From Corynebacterium callunae DSM 20147 (GTDB lineage Bacteria > Actinomycetota > Actinomycetes > Mycobacteriales > Mycobacteriaceae), in the NCBI RefSeq assembly GCF_000344785.1, contig NC_020506.1, positions 1,116,001 through 1,180,000 of the forward strand: DNA of 64,000 bases. The letters are read 5' to 3'. Below the pieces are notes generated by a model. It was not told where the DNA came from. It did no database searches and saw only the letters and a program-made list of their open reading frames with translations. The position numbers were made by a program, and so were the translations under genes. Shown here in pieces: positions 45,601 to 53,407 of the stretch (the first letter of the stretch is position 1; each line of letters starts with the position of its first letter).

Positions 45601-45732
45601 GACATTCTCGACGGAAAAATGCATTTGGCCAGCGCCATTGTTGGTGAAGGTGAAGGCTGGATTACCGAGCTGAATCCTGAAGAATTGGCGATGCTCATGA
45701 GCTACCGGGAAAAGGAGGGCGCAGATGAGTGA
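42628..45732 (+). CDS. SNF2/HepA-family DNA translocase
   Basis: 1034 residues from ATG 42628 (MTSHLLHGLWIKDRGLQLW). The N-terminal 500 residues are an SNF2-associated region with a helical insertion. The ATPase follows: Walker A DDMGLGKT, DEAQ box VVLDEAQAIKN, LTGTPVENRLSE, then motifs V/VI in SLKAGGTGLNLTAASIVVHM and ATDRAFRIGQ. It should move along double-stranded DNA and remodel protein-DNA complexes. The stop overlaps the start of the SWIM-finger gene by 8 bp; this SNF2-SWIM pairing is common in actinobacteria and implies a joint function, probably in transcription recycling or repair. Confidence 0.93.
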   Translation: MTSHLLHGLWIKDRGLQLWIEQVDGHRIVLPEAVSPGTFPPVVDQILQDKTFRARMNVHLRTPKGRHVELPTPTAAFTPEEAVMVFSQLSFLKAETPAATRAQRESIAPDLWWLISMYQGLARFVQAGRVTLRTVMMDNSWWPQWQLSASLSERGWLAEMNHAAPGILLKNGGRDLADTMANELPHWIANAILRDYRDEVLPYPRHEFLDSLLFNHPLRKGSTVLTHALNQWKNTITSSTLQLVILVEEPPADSDYEDPMDSVWPVRLMVRTGVDAPQPIQKGAIDSGGMEQLRNQFETAKTVTFLLDPARDDAMLAHSVDIVQKGDWDIFLTTAEIVDFITHDVAKLRKAGIPVMLPKAWSTYETRAQVEARTPGDPADSSTKAIIGLDQLVEYNWRISVGDIQLSDEEMRELVESKSGLIRLRGDWVMADQDALRRITGYMDELAKSSQKRARAEMEKVAMEAKLAEAAGEEGWQLLAAKAEQLRKDFNEKFSGEGQGEVTLAELREIALKAAENEPVEFTGSQWYNSLLGGTETPAPTRVDIPETVHADLREYQRRGVDWLYWMSENNLGAVLADDMGLGKTLQLLALLAVERHEHPADIKGPTLVVCPTSVVGNWAAEAQKFVPSLKVVMHHGPQRLGDEEFLAKARAADLIVTSYGVVSRDFKLLGEVGFDRVVLDEAQAIKNSSTRVSKTVRSLPSRHRVALTGTPVENRLSEMRSILDFCNPGVLGSASFFRNHFAKAIEREQDSDMTERLRQLTAPFILRRLKTDPSIIDDLPEKSEKIIRVDMTTEQASIYKALVEDVQKQLDQREGMSRKGLVLATITRIKQICNHPAHFLGDGSAITIKGRHRSGKVEALMKLIDDAVKEERRMLIFTQYTAFGRILAPYLSDRSGTNIPFLHGGVTKPGRDRMVAEFQAPDGPPAMILSLKAGGTGLNLTAASIVVHMDRWWNPAVENQATDRAFRIGQQNNVDVYKMITAGTMEESIQDILDGKMHLASAIVGEGEGWITELNPEELAMLMSYREKEGADE

Positions 45733-46603
45733 CTTTAAGATGTCCTCCGACAAGCCACGCCGCGTCACAATGGACAACGTTATTTATGCCAACTTTGGCA
45801 ATAAACAACGTGTGTCCACTCCAGAAGATCGCGCCGAGGTTGTTACCCGATATCGGGGCAAACAATTTAGCCCTACGGGCCAGCGCACCGTTGAGTTGAC
45901 CTTAAAAAATGCAGACAATGGACGCCAAACCCGTGGTGAGCAGTACTACCGCAATGGCAATGTCACTGGACTTAATGTGCTGGAAGGCCGCGTGGAGTGC
46001 ACTGTGGCAGGTTCCCAAAATGAACCCTTCACCGTGACATTAACCTTCCCTTATCGCAGCTCAGCAAAGTTGCGCGAAGCCTATGCCTCTATTGCAGATA
46101 CCACCAATGGCCTGCGTTTGGTAAGAGATGGTCACTTGACTGCCTCCATGTTGGACCACCTAGTGGGCAATAGTGATGAATCAATCTACTTTGATTGCAC
46201 CTGCCCCGACCGCTCATTGGTATGCAAACACGCAGTAGCCAGTGCCTACTATGTTGCGGAGAAAATGACAGCCAATCCAGCATTAGTGCTGGACATGCGT
46301 GGTCAAGGAATGGCTGGCCTGGAAGCACTGATTCGCACCTATCACACCAAAGTGGAGGAAGAGCCGGAGGATAATCAAAGTTTTTGGGAGGGTAAAGAGC
46401 TCCCAGATCTTCCCGATCCGAAGATTGCACCTGCTATCGATGATTCCGATATCAACTATTTGCACAAGGCTTTGCGCTTGGTCTCGTATACCTCGCTTGA
46501 GCAATTGCGGGCTGTAAGTGACATTGAAGATATGTATGAAATCTTGGTGAGCAATCATCCAGATAATCGGGCAAAATTCAGCGAAGAAGAAGCCCCAGAA
46601 TAA
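45725..46603 (+). CDS. SWIM zinc-finger protein, partner of the SNF2 ATPase
   Basis: 292 residues. The SWIM finger CxCxnCxH is seen in FDCTCPDRSLVCKHAVASAY at about residues 155-175. The region before it forms a beta-rich domain that probably binds DNA or the SNF2 partner; the C-terminal 90 residues are acidic. The start overlaps the SNF2 gene by 8 bp, so the two are co-translated. A terminator follows 5 bp after the stop codon. Confidence 0.88.
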   Translation: MSDFKMSSDKPRRVTMDNVIYANFGNKQRVSTPEDRAEVVTRYRGKQFSPTGQRTVELTLKNADNGRQTRGEQYYRNGNVTGLNVLEGRVECTVAGSQNEPFTVTLTFPYRSSAKLREAYASIADTTNGLRLVRDGHLTASMLDHLVGNSDESIYFDCTCPDRSLVCKHAVASAYYVAEKMTANPALVLDMRGQGMAGLEALIRTYHTKVEEEPEDNQSFWEGKELPDLPDPKIAPAIDDSDINYLHKALRLVSYTSLEQLRAVSDIEDMYEILVSNHPDNRAKFSEEEAPE

Positions 46604-46607
46604 CTAG

Positions 46608-46643
46608 CTGCAGCCCAAAATTGGGAGCTTGGGCTGCACTTTT
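46608..46643 (+). terminator. Rho-independent terminator of the SNF2-SWIM operon
   Basis: GCAGCCCAA pairs with TTGGGCTGC around an 11-base loop, then ACTTTT. It separates the SNF2-SWIM unit from the nuclease/SMC-like unit. Confidence 0.75.
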
Positions 46644-46703
46644 AGTACCCTCTTTCCGATGCGGGTGTCCCCGGTGTCCCAGCTTGATGATGAAATGGCA
46701 GTC

Positions 46704-47849
46704 ATGACAACACAGATAAAATTCCTTCATTCTTCTGATTTGCAAATTGGCATGACACGCTGGTTTTTATCCGATGAAGCACAGGCACGTTTTGATGATG
46801 ACCGGATTCGAGCAATTGAAAAAATGGGGGAGGTTGCGCGCGCACAACAATGCGAATTTATAGTTCTTGCAGGCGATGTTTTTGAGCAAAACTCCCTGGA
46901 ACAGCGCACCAGTGGCAGAGCTTTGGAAGCCTTGCGCTCATTAAAGATGCCTGTCTTTTTGCTGCCCGGAAATCACGATCCACTGACGGCAGATTCTCTC
47001 TTTTACCGCGCGGAAGCAATTGAGGGAGTGACTGTGCTGGCTGATAACACCATCCATGAACTTCGCCCTGGAGTAGAAATTGTGGGTGCCCCATTGCTTA
47101 ATAAAACCGCAGCGACTGACCTCGTGGCTCAAATGCTTGACACCTTGGAACCCACAACAGCGATTAGAATTGCCGTTGGGCACGGGCAGGCTGAAGCTCG
47201 CACCACCGATCATCGTGCTGATCTGATTGATCTTGGCAACGTTGAAGACAAATTGCGTGATGGCACCATTGATTATTTAGCACTTGGGGATACTCACTCC
47301 GCACAACCTGTTGGTACTTCCGGCAAAATGTGGTTCTCTGGTGCCCCTGAAACAACAGACTTTCATGATCTTGACCCTGAGAAGACTGGCGGTGAGGTCA
47401 ACTCTGGAAAAGTCCTGGTTGTTGAGGTCTCCAAGGGCGAGGTTGCCGTTGAAGAGGTGGAAATTGGGAAGTGGACTTTCCATGCTTTATCCCGCGAGAT
47501 TTCTTCCAGCGCTGATGCTGAGGAGTTTTTAGAAACCCTGCGTGCCTATCCAGATAAATCACGCACTGTCATTAAGTACGGGTTGCAGGGCACCATCTCC
47601 TTGGAAATCAACCGCCAGCTTGAAGAAGGTCTTGCGTCTTTAGAGGATGTTTTTGCCTCCCTCAAACCGCGTGAACGCACCACAGATCTGGTTTTAGAAC
47701 CAGGAGCTGAGGAAATCGACCAAATGGCGCTGAGCGGTTATGCCGCAGAAGTAGCGCTTGAGCTGGTGGATGCGGTGAGCCAAAATCCGGGTTCAGAAGT
47801 AGACCGTGATGCCCTTAACCTATTGTTCCGTTTGAGCAGGGAGTCTTAA
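46704..47849 (+). CDS. SbcD/Mre11-like metallophosphoesterase (DNA repair exonuclease)
   Basis: 381 residues from ATG 46704 (MTTQIKFLHSSDLQIG); ATG 46695 is an alternative and no strong ribosome site decides. The calcineurin-type metal motifs are in order: HSSDLQIG, LAGDVFEQ, LPGNHDP, VGHGQ and LGDTHS. The C-terminal part is a cap domain for the ATPase partner. The SMC-like gene follows after 5 bp, so the two form a nuclease/ATPase complex of the SbcCD or YhaO/YhaN kind that processes DNA ends. Confidence 0.88.
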   Translation: MTTQIKFLHSSDLQIGMTRWFLSDEAQARFDDDRIRAIEKMGEVARAQQCEFIVLAGDVFEQNSLEQRTSGRALEALRSLKMPVFLLPGNHDPLTADSLFYRAEAIEGVTVLADNTIHELRPGVEIVGAPLLNKTAATDLVAQMLDTLEPTTAIRIAVGHGQAEARTTDHRADLIDLGNVEDKLRDGTIDYLALGDTHSAQPVGTSGKMWFSGAPETTDFHDLDPEKTGGEVNSGKVLVVEVSKGEVAVEEVEIGKWTFHALSREISSSADAEEFLETLRAYPDKSRTVIKYGLQGTISLEINRQLEEGLASLEDVFASLKPRERTTDLVLEPGAEEIDQMALSGYAAEVALELVDAVSQNPGSEVDRDALNLLFRLSRES

Positions 47850-47854
47850 AAATA

Positions 47855-50476
47855 ATGCGTATTCATGCCCTCACCATTGAAAACTTCCGTGCAATCGAGC
47901 ACCTCAAACTCCACGACATTCCAGATACCGGTGTGGTGGTTATTCACGGCGATAATGAAAAAGGCAAGTCCTCTATTTTGGAGGCAATTCAGATCGTCTT
48001 AAAAGAAAAGCACAAGGCTAAAAACAAATTCACCAAGCCAATTCAACCGGTGGACCGAGATGTGCCGGTTAAAATTACCTTGGACTTCTCAGTAGGTCCC
48101 TACCGCCTAGTCATTGCCAAAACCTTCCTTAAAACTCCCTCATCCGAGTTGGAGATTATTTCTCCGCAGCGCGCAAACTACCGCGGTGAAGAAGCAGACT
48201 CCCAGCTAGATCAAATCCTTGACGCTCATTTAGATAAGACACTGCTCAACACGCTTTTGATGAAGCAGGATGAGGTTAATGAGGGGATTAATGCCGTCGG
48301 CATTCCTTCCTTAACGAGCGCGCTAAACACCCAAAACGGTGGCGCCGCTGATGCTCAAGAAGATACTGCCTTGATGCAGGCGGTTGAAGATGAGTATCTG
48401 CGTTATTTCACCAAGAAGGGTCAGCAGTCCACCCGCTTTAAAGCTTTTGTTAACGAGGTAGCGCAGCTTAAAGAAGAGGTAGCCATTGCACAGGGTGCAG
48501 TATCAACCTTGGCTGAGCAGGTAGCACGGGTGGAACGTTTGGAAGCAGATCGCACCGCAGCCAAACTCAAACTGCCTGCTGCAACAGAAGAAAAGGCCGA
48601 ACGTTTAGCAGAGCTGCAGGCTGCTCAAAAAGTTCAAGCCCAGGCAGAAGAAATTGCCGCCCGTCTATTGCAAGCCACAACAAATGTGGAACAAGCCAAG
48701 AAAGCCCAGGCAGATCGCACAAACCTGCAGGAAAAACGGGCGCGAGCTACCGCTGAGCTGGAAAAACTTAGCCCACAATTAGCAGATGCTGAAGCCGCGG
48801 CAGAAAAAGAAGCATCCGCTCTTGCCGAGCTCCAAGAAACGCTTGGGCAAGTGCGCGAGGCAGAGACTGCAGCCATCGCAGCCGTGCGGGCAGCTCGCAA
48901 AAAGGTCACCGCCAAGGCTCAAGGTGAACGCCGGGACGAGCTAAAAGCGCTGCTGGAAAAAGTGGATGAGCTAGATGCACAATTGCTGCACTTGCGTACC
49001 ACTGCGCACGGCACCAAAACCTTTAGCAGTGCAGATATTGATGCATTACAAAAGGCAACCTCTGAGGTAGCTGCGTATACCACCTTGGCCAAATCTCGCA
49101 GCGGCAGCATTTCTTTGCAAGCCACAAATCCGCTTGAGATTAGCGTTGATCAAAAAACCATCGCTGTTGATGCCAACGGTCAAGAACTTGAATTGGATAA
49201 AGAGACCTCCATTGTGGTCGGAGATCTCACGCTAATTATCAACCCTGGCGCAGCAATTGCAGAACGCCATGCAGAATTGGAATCTGCCGAAGCCACACTT
49301 GCAGAACTCCTTGACCGCCTGGAGGTTGAGAACATTGAACAACTGCGCCAGCTGTTTAATGAGCAAGAAAAGCGCGCCGCGGAGATTGAATCCCTTAATA
49401 ATCAACGCCTAGCGCTCGTTGGCAGTCTAGATATTTCCAGCGTACGGGCCGAATTAGAGGCACTGAGCAATGACGAGGAACTAGAAGATCTAGAAATTTC
49501 TCTGGAACAAGCGAAGGCAGATTTAGAAGCTGCTGAGACTCTCCGCGAAGAAGCAGGGGAGAACCTCAAAGTTGCCAATGCGGCGCTCGATGGTGTGCGT
49601 TCCCAGCCCGCAGACAAAGCATTGGTTATTCTCAAGACCAAGATTGAGGCTTTAGAAAATAACGTTGCAGCGGTTACTAAGGAATTGGAACTTGCCACGC
49701 AGGCGCAAAGTGATGAGGATATTGCGGAAAAGCTGGAACAAGCAGCGCAATCTCTTAAGACAGTGACCGAAGAGCAGGAAGAGATTAATCGGCGCTTGGC
49801 TCTTAATGATCCAGAGACCGCACAGCTGCTTTTTGCTGGTGCAGAGGCCAATGTTGCTTCTTATAACGAGACCATTAGTAATGCCACCACAGAGTTGGTG
49901 CGTTTGGAAGGCCACATTTCGGTGGCAGCTGGCGCTAATGAACGTTTTGATAAGGCGACTGCTGCATTGGAGGCTGCGGAGCATCGCCTGGATTCTGAAC
50001 AGCGTCGCGCCTTGGCCGCACAGCGTTTACATGATGTGATGGTTAATCACCGTGAGCAATCTCGCCGACGATATGCCGCTCCTTTTGCAGAGAAACTATC
50101 GAGGCTGGCAGCACGCGTTTTCGGGGAGGAGACGGAATTCAATTTGAATGAGGATCTCTCCATCGGAAGTAGGTCTATCGGTACACGCACGGTTGATTTG
50201 GGCAATCTTTCCGGCGGTGCGCAGGAGCAATTGGCTATTTTGACTCGTTTTGCTATTGCGGATTTGGTGGCAGAAGCTGGTGATAACACCGCAGTGCCAG
50301 TGTTTATTGATGATGCTCTCGGGAGCACCGACCCTGGCCGTCTGACCAAGATTTCTACGCTTTTTGGGGATGTCGCCCGCGAAAACCAGGTCTTTGTACT
50401 CACCTGTGTACCGGAGCGTTATAACTATGTTGCTCCAAAAACCATGCTTAGTATCGATAGCTTAAAAGCCCTTTAA
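47855..50476 (+). CDS. SMC-like ATPase partner of the nuclease (no zinc hook)
   Basis: 873 residues. Walker A GDNEKGKSS is at about residues 32-40, and the C-terminal lobe has signature LSGGAQEQ and Walker B VFIDDALGSTDPG. Two long Ala/Glu/Leu-rich coiled-coil arms lie between. The middle (about 385-470) is a beta-rich insert (SISLQATNPLEISVDQKTIA onward) instead of a CxxC zinc hook; the only Cys in the protein is near the C terminus (LTCVPERYN). It is therefore not a canonical SbcC, and resembles AAA ATPases of the YhaN type. It is expected to open DNA ends for the upstream nuclease. Confidence 0.88.
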   Translation: MRIHALTIENFRAIEHLKLHDIPDTGVVVIHGDNEKGKSSILEAIQIVLKEKHKAKNKFTKPIQPVDRDVPVKITLDFSVGPYRLVIAKTFLKTPSSELEIISPQRANYRGEEADSQLDQILDAHLDKTLLNTLLMKQDEVNEGINAVGIPSLTSALNTQNGGAADAQEDTALMQAVEDEYLRYFTKKGQQSTRFKAFVNEVAQLKEEVAIAQGAVSTLAEQVARVERLEADRTAAKLKLPAATEEKAERLAELQAAQKVQAQAEEIAARLLQATTNVEQAKKAQADRTNLQEKRARATAELEKLSPQLADAEAAAEKEASALAELQETLGQVREAETAAIAAVRAARKKVTAKAQGERRDELKALLEKVDELDAQLLHLRTTAHGTKTFSSADIDALQKATSEVAAYTTLAKSRSGSISLQATNPLEISVDQKTIAVDANGQELELDKETSIVVGDLTLIINPGAAIAERHAELESAEATLAELLDRLEVENIEQLRQLFNEQEKRAAEIESLNNQRLALVGSLDISSVRAELEALSNDEELEDLEISLEQAKADLEAAETLREEAGENLKVANAALDGVRSQPADKALVILKTKIEALENNVAAVTKELELATQAQSDEDIAEKLEQAAQSLKTVTEEQEEINRRLALNDPETAQLLFAGAEANVASYNETISNATTELVRLEGHISVAAGANERFDKATAALEAAEHRLDSEQRRALAAQRLHDVMVNHREQSRRRYAAPFAEKLSRLAARVFGEETEFNLNEDLSIGSRSIGTRTVDLGNLSGGAQEQLAILTRFAIADLVAEAGDNTAVPVFIDDALGSTDPGRLTKISTLFGDVARENQVFVLTCVPERYNYVAPKTMLSIDSLKAL

Positions 50477-50493
50477 AAGCGCGCTTTTCGACG

Positions 50494-50537
50494 AAAAAAC
50501 CGCTGGTTTCCATATGAATGGAAACCAGCGGTTTTTA
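50494..50537. terminator. Strong bidirectional terminator
   Basis: A 20-bp stem (AAAAAACCGCTGGTTTCCAT with its complement) around a four-base loop, flanked by A and T runs. It ends both the SMC-like gene and the convergent yceI-like gene. Confidence 0.95.
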
Positions 50538-50552
50538 AAAGATCTTTAGAAC

Positions 50553-51092
50553 TTAAGCCTGCTTGATTGCGGAGCCGTCGATCTCGATCTTGATCTTCTC
50601 GGAGACAAGAACGCCACCGGTGGAAAGAGGAGCCTGGAAGTCAACGCCGAAGTCCTTGCGGTTGATCTCGGTGGTTGCTTCGAAGCCAAGACGAACGTTG
50701 CCGAATGGATCCTCAGCAACGCCACCGACCTCAACGTCAAGGGTGACGGACTTGGTGGTGTCACGAATGGTCAGGTCGCCGGTAACGGTGCCTTCGGAAT
50801 CGTTCTTGATGACGAAGGAGGTAGCCTCGAAGGTCATTTCTGGGAACTTATCAACTGCGAAGAAGTCATCGCCCTTAACGTGAGCATCGCGGTCAGCGTT
50901 GCCGGTGGTAACGGAAGCGGTCTTGATAACAACCTTTGCGGAGGAGTTCTCAGGGTTGTCGCCATCAACGATGATGGAGTCGGTGAACTCGGTGAACTCA
51001 CCGCGGACCTTGGTCACCATTGCGTGGCGAGCAACGAACTTGATTTCTGTGTGTGCAGGATCGAGGGCCCAGGTGCCGGAAAGAATGCTCAT
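50553..51092 (-). CDS. YceI-family lipid-binding protein
   Basis: 179 residues with the YceI pattern: GTWALDPAHTEIKFVARHAM at the start, VKGDDFFAVDKFPEMTFEAT in the middle and an all-beta lipocalin-like course. No signal peptide is seen, so it is probably cytoplasmic. YceI proteins bind polyisoprenoid or fatty-amide ligands. It is divergent from rosR, and in C. glutamicum its orthologue (cg1322) is repressed by RosR; a matching operator lies in the intergenic region. Confidence 0.92.
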   Translation of the reverse strand: MSILSGTWALDPAHTEIKFVARHAMVTKVRGEFTEFTDSIIVDGDNPENSSAKVVIKTASVTTGNADRDAHVKGDDFFAVDKFPEMTFEATSFVIKNDSEGTVTGDLTIRDTTKSVTLDVEVGGVAEDPFGNVRLGFEATTEINRKDFGVDFQAPLSTGGVLVSEKIKIEIDGSAIKQA

Positions 51093-51195
51093 GTGTTTAA
51101 TTCCTTAAAAAGAAGTGATGTGACTTACGTTTAAATGGTACCTACACGTTCAACGCTTCGCCGTCTGTGTGGTTCGTAAACTATCATAGCCCCAT

Positions 51196-51213
51196 ATGGT
51201 GACGTGTCAACAA
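51196..51213. promoter_or_regulatory. RosR operator
   Basis: On the minus strand the site reads TTGTTGACACGTCACCAT, very close to the published RosR motif TTGTTGAYRYRTCAACWA. It lies between rosR and the yceI-like gene, where RosR binds in C. glutamicum. Confidence 0.78.
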
Positions 51214-51351
51214 TAATCGCTAAAAAACTTGAAATGGAAACTAAATGCGCTGGTAGGAGTATGAATGAAATTCCTGAACAGCTAATCTCTTTAAGGCAAG
51301 TAAAGTGAACATCACTTTGTTTAAAGTGCTTTAAAGGTTAAAGTAGCTGAC

Positions 51352-51837
51352 ATGACAACACCACGATGGCTCAACGAAGAAGAGCAACAGCTCTGGCGAA
51401 AAATCCTCGCCTTTGTGCGCAAAATGGAGCGCACGCTCGATGAGACCCTCTTGGAAAACCATGAGCTCACCAGTTCTGAATATGCAGTGTTGGTAAGCCT
51501 CTCGGAAGCTAATGGTCACGAAATGCGATTGCGTGATATCTGTCAAGATCTTGACTGGGACCGCAGCCGCACCTCGCACCAAATTACCCGAATGGACAAA
51601 AAGGGTCTTGTTGCAAAAGTTAAATGCGCCGGCGATGCACGCGGTGTGATCGTAGAAATCACTCCAGAAGGGGAGCGACGCCTTAAAGATGCCGTTCCTG
51701 CTCATGTGGAAACGGTACGCAGCCTCATTTTCGACCCAATGCAAAAGGGTCAAATGGAGGTTTTAGACAAGTATTTTACTGAGGTGCTCAGCTCCCAAGC
51801 CTGCATCGATAAAGACGCTGAATCGAAAGTCGAGTAG
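51352..51837 (+). CDS. rosR: MarR-type redox regulator RosR
   Basis: 161 residues. The winged helix lies at about residues 40-100 (LRDICQDLDWDRSRTSHQIT followed by RMDKKGLV). Cysteines are at positions 64, 92 and 151, the same three that make C. glutamicum RosR sensitive to hydrogen peroxide. It represses the adjacent yceI-like gene and distant oxidoreductase genes and leaves DNA when oxidised. The gene neighbourhood (yceI-like divergent) is the same as in C. glutamicum. Confidence 0.93.
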   Translation: MTTPRWLNEEEQQLWRKILAFVRKMERTLDETLLENHELTSSEYAVLVSLSEANGHEMRLRDICQDLDWDRSRTSHQITRMDKKGLVAKVKCAGDARGVIVEITPEGERRLKDAVPAHVETVRSLIFDPMQKGQMEVLDKYFTEVLSSQACIDKDAESKVE

Positions 51838-51981
51838 TACCTTACCCCTAGGGGTGAGGGTGGCGTCGACAAGCATTTTTAGGGGTTTTTAGGCGGGTCA
51901 TCCCTGATGACCGGGCGGGAAAAAGCGAGCACAATAGGTTGTAGTGAAGTTTTCACCCCCACCTAAAAGGAGCTGCTTAAC

Positions 51982-52194
51982 ATGTCTTTCCCTACTCAGT
52001 CTCGACGCCTTGCACGTAGTACTACCGACAAGTGGATTGGCGGTGTGGCCGGCGGATTGGCAGAAACCTATGGCTGGAACTCCAACTATGTGCGTCTGGC
52101 GTTTGCCGCGTCAATTCTTTTCCCGCTGCCTGGCTCACAGATTCTGATCTACGGCCTGGCCTGGTTGCTGATTCCATCCCGGGCAAAGATATAA
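51982..52194 (+). CDS. Small PspC-domain membrane protein
   Basis: 70 residues. LARSTTDKWIGGVAGGLAET followed by YGWNSNYVRLAF is the PspC domain signature; the hydrophobic C-terminal helix (SILFPLPGSQILIYGLAWLL) inserts in the membrane. AAAGGAG lies ten bases before the ATG. It probably acts in envelope-stress sensing, as PspC proteins do. Confidence 0.9.
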   Translation: MSFPTQSRRLARSTTDKWIGGVAGGLAETYGWNSNYVRLAFAASILFPLPGSQILIYGLAWLLIPSRAKI

Positions 52195-52198
52195 AAAG

Positions 52199-52233
52199 TT
52201 CCCTCACTGTTCAAAATGTGAACTGTGAGGGAA
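52199..52233. terminator. Terminator between PspC and the minus-strand unknown gene
   Basis: TTCCCTCACTGTTCA pairs with TGAACTGTGAGGGAA with one mismatch. The T run (TTTTT) is on the minus-strand side; it may work in both directions. Confidence 0.75.
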
Positions 52234-52244
52234 TTGCCGTTTAT

Positions 52245-52679
52245 TTAGGACTTGCTAAAAGACCTAGACAAACGCTCGAGGCCTTCATTGTCATCGCCAT
52301 AAAGCTCTTTCAAAGACCAGCTACGTTTTGGAGTGTGAATCTCCAAAAGGGCAGCGCTGCTCTGGAAAGTCGTTCGATCAAGCGCGTTCACGTCCTGGTG
52401 GTTAAGAGTAACCACAGACAAGGTGAAGCTGCCGGGGGAAATGAAGGGGATCATCACCTGGGATGCACCATTGTTAAAGTGAATCCGAGCGTCTGCACAC
52501 AATTCCGCAAGTGGGGTATGTGCAGTAGCGGGGATGACAGGCGTTTGCGGATCAAAATCACGTATAGAGCCCAAATCTCCATTTAGAGCTTTGAAATAGA
52601 CGATTGCGGTTAGCAGTCGAAGCTCAGTGGATCGCTTCGTTGAGACTTCTCGCAATTTCACGTTTTCCTTTCCCAACAT
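52245..52679 (-). CDS. Unknown 144-residue protein
   Basis: No family recognised. The N terminus is basic and helical (VKLREVSTKRSTELRLLTAI), with a beta-rich middle (ARIHFNNGASQVMIPFISPG and SFTLSVVTLNHQDVNAL). It is likely cytoplasmic. AAGGAAAACGTG-like sequence surrounds the start, and several nearby ATG codons make the exact start uncertain. It is alone between two regions without genes. Confidence 0.6.
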   Translation of the reverse strand: MLGKENVKLREVSTKRSTELRLLTAIVYFKALNGDLGSIRDFDPQTPVIPATAHTPLAELCADARIHFNNGASQVMIPFISPGSFTLSVVTLNHQDVNALDRTTFQSSAALLEIHTPKRSWSLKELYGDDNEGLERLSRSFSKS

Positions 52680-53088
52680 TTTTAAAGCAGTGAAGTGACC
52701 AGGGGAGCTTCGCTAATGAGGGTTTAAATAGAAACCCGGGCACTTTTCTAAGTGTGCTCTCCGTTATTGAGCTGTGCTCTACCGCACGGTCGTTATTTAT
52801 AGAACTTTAACTGAATTCCTAGAAAACGCGAGAAATATTTGAAAATGGTGATGAAAGCCACTATTTGATCACACTTTTCCCAGCTAAGAGAAGGTAAATT
52901 TCTAGGGGATCAAGAATATAAATAAAAGGTTAAAGGGGTAATTGTTGTTATTTCGTTACCGAAGTGGGGGTAGTAGGAAGGGGTCGGGCAACAATTACAG
53001 CGGTTTCTAGATTTTGCCGTGGCCTAGAAACTAAGAAAACCCCAGCACCTCAACTTGAAAATAAGTCAAAGTGATGGGATTTAAGAAG
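52680..53088. other. AT-rich intergenic region without a recognised gene
   Basis: 409 bp. It contains an inverted repeat at 53003-53031 (GTTTCTAG with CTAGAAAC, 13-base loop) and a nested imperfect hairpin at 53039-53085. No open frame above 50 codons with a ribosome site is convincing. The promoter of the minus-strand unknown gene should be at its left end. Confidence 0.5.
53039..53085. terminator. Probable terminator of the tRNA-Arg gene
   Basis: CCCAGCAC and GTGATGGG pair with one mismatch and enclose an inner ACTT/AAGT stem. On the minus strand it is followed by TTTTC, as expected just after the tRNA. Confidence 0.55.
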
Positions 53089-53161
53089 TGCCCCCGATAG
53101 GAGTCGAACCTACGACCTTCGGTACCGGAAACCGGTGCTCTATCCACTGAGCTACGGAGGC
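53089..53161 (-). tRNA. tRNA-Arg (anticodon CCG)
   Basis: 73 nt. The acceptor arms GCCTCCG and CGGGGGC pair with one G-U pair. D arm GCTCAGTGGATAGAGC, anticodon loop TTCCGGT (anticodon CCG, reading CGG) and T arm with GGTTCGACTCC are all in place. CCA is not encoded. It lies 246 bp upstream of argS in the opposite direction, so a tRNA-Arg and the arginyl-tRNA synthetase are neighbours. Confidence 0.95.
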
Positions 53162-53393
53162 AACGCTACTTTCAACACAAAGTTCTAAGAACATCGCAAG
53201 AAAACAACGATGTGATTCTAACACCACGACCTTAGCGGTAGACAACTTAGGGCTGGCGGAATCTGGAGCTTGAGCGTCCAGCACCCAGCCAGCAACCGTC
53301 GCCGTTTTGTTCCTCATACTTCACAAAAACACTCAGAACGCCGTTTTGACCCCAAATTCGGCCCCGTATTCTGTGCTTAGCGTGTGGCTCGGC

Positions 53394-53399
53394 TAGAAT
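53394..53399 (+). promoter_or_regulatory. -10 element of the argS-lysA operon
   Basis: TAGAAT lies eight bases before the argS ATG, with no ribosome site between them, suggesting leaderless or near-leaderless transcription. Confidence 0.55.
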
Positions 53400-53407
53400 T
53401 TTACCCC

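Noticed and set aside
47855..50476. Naming the SMC-like gene sbcC
   Set aside because: There is no zinc-hook CxxC and the apex is a beta domain, so the gene is described by family only.
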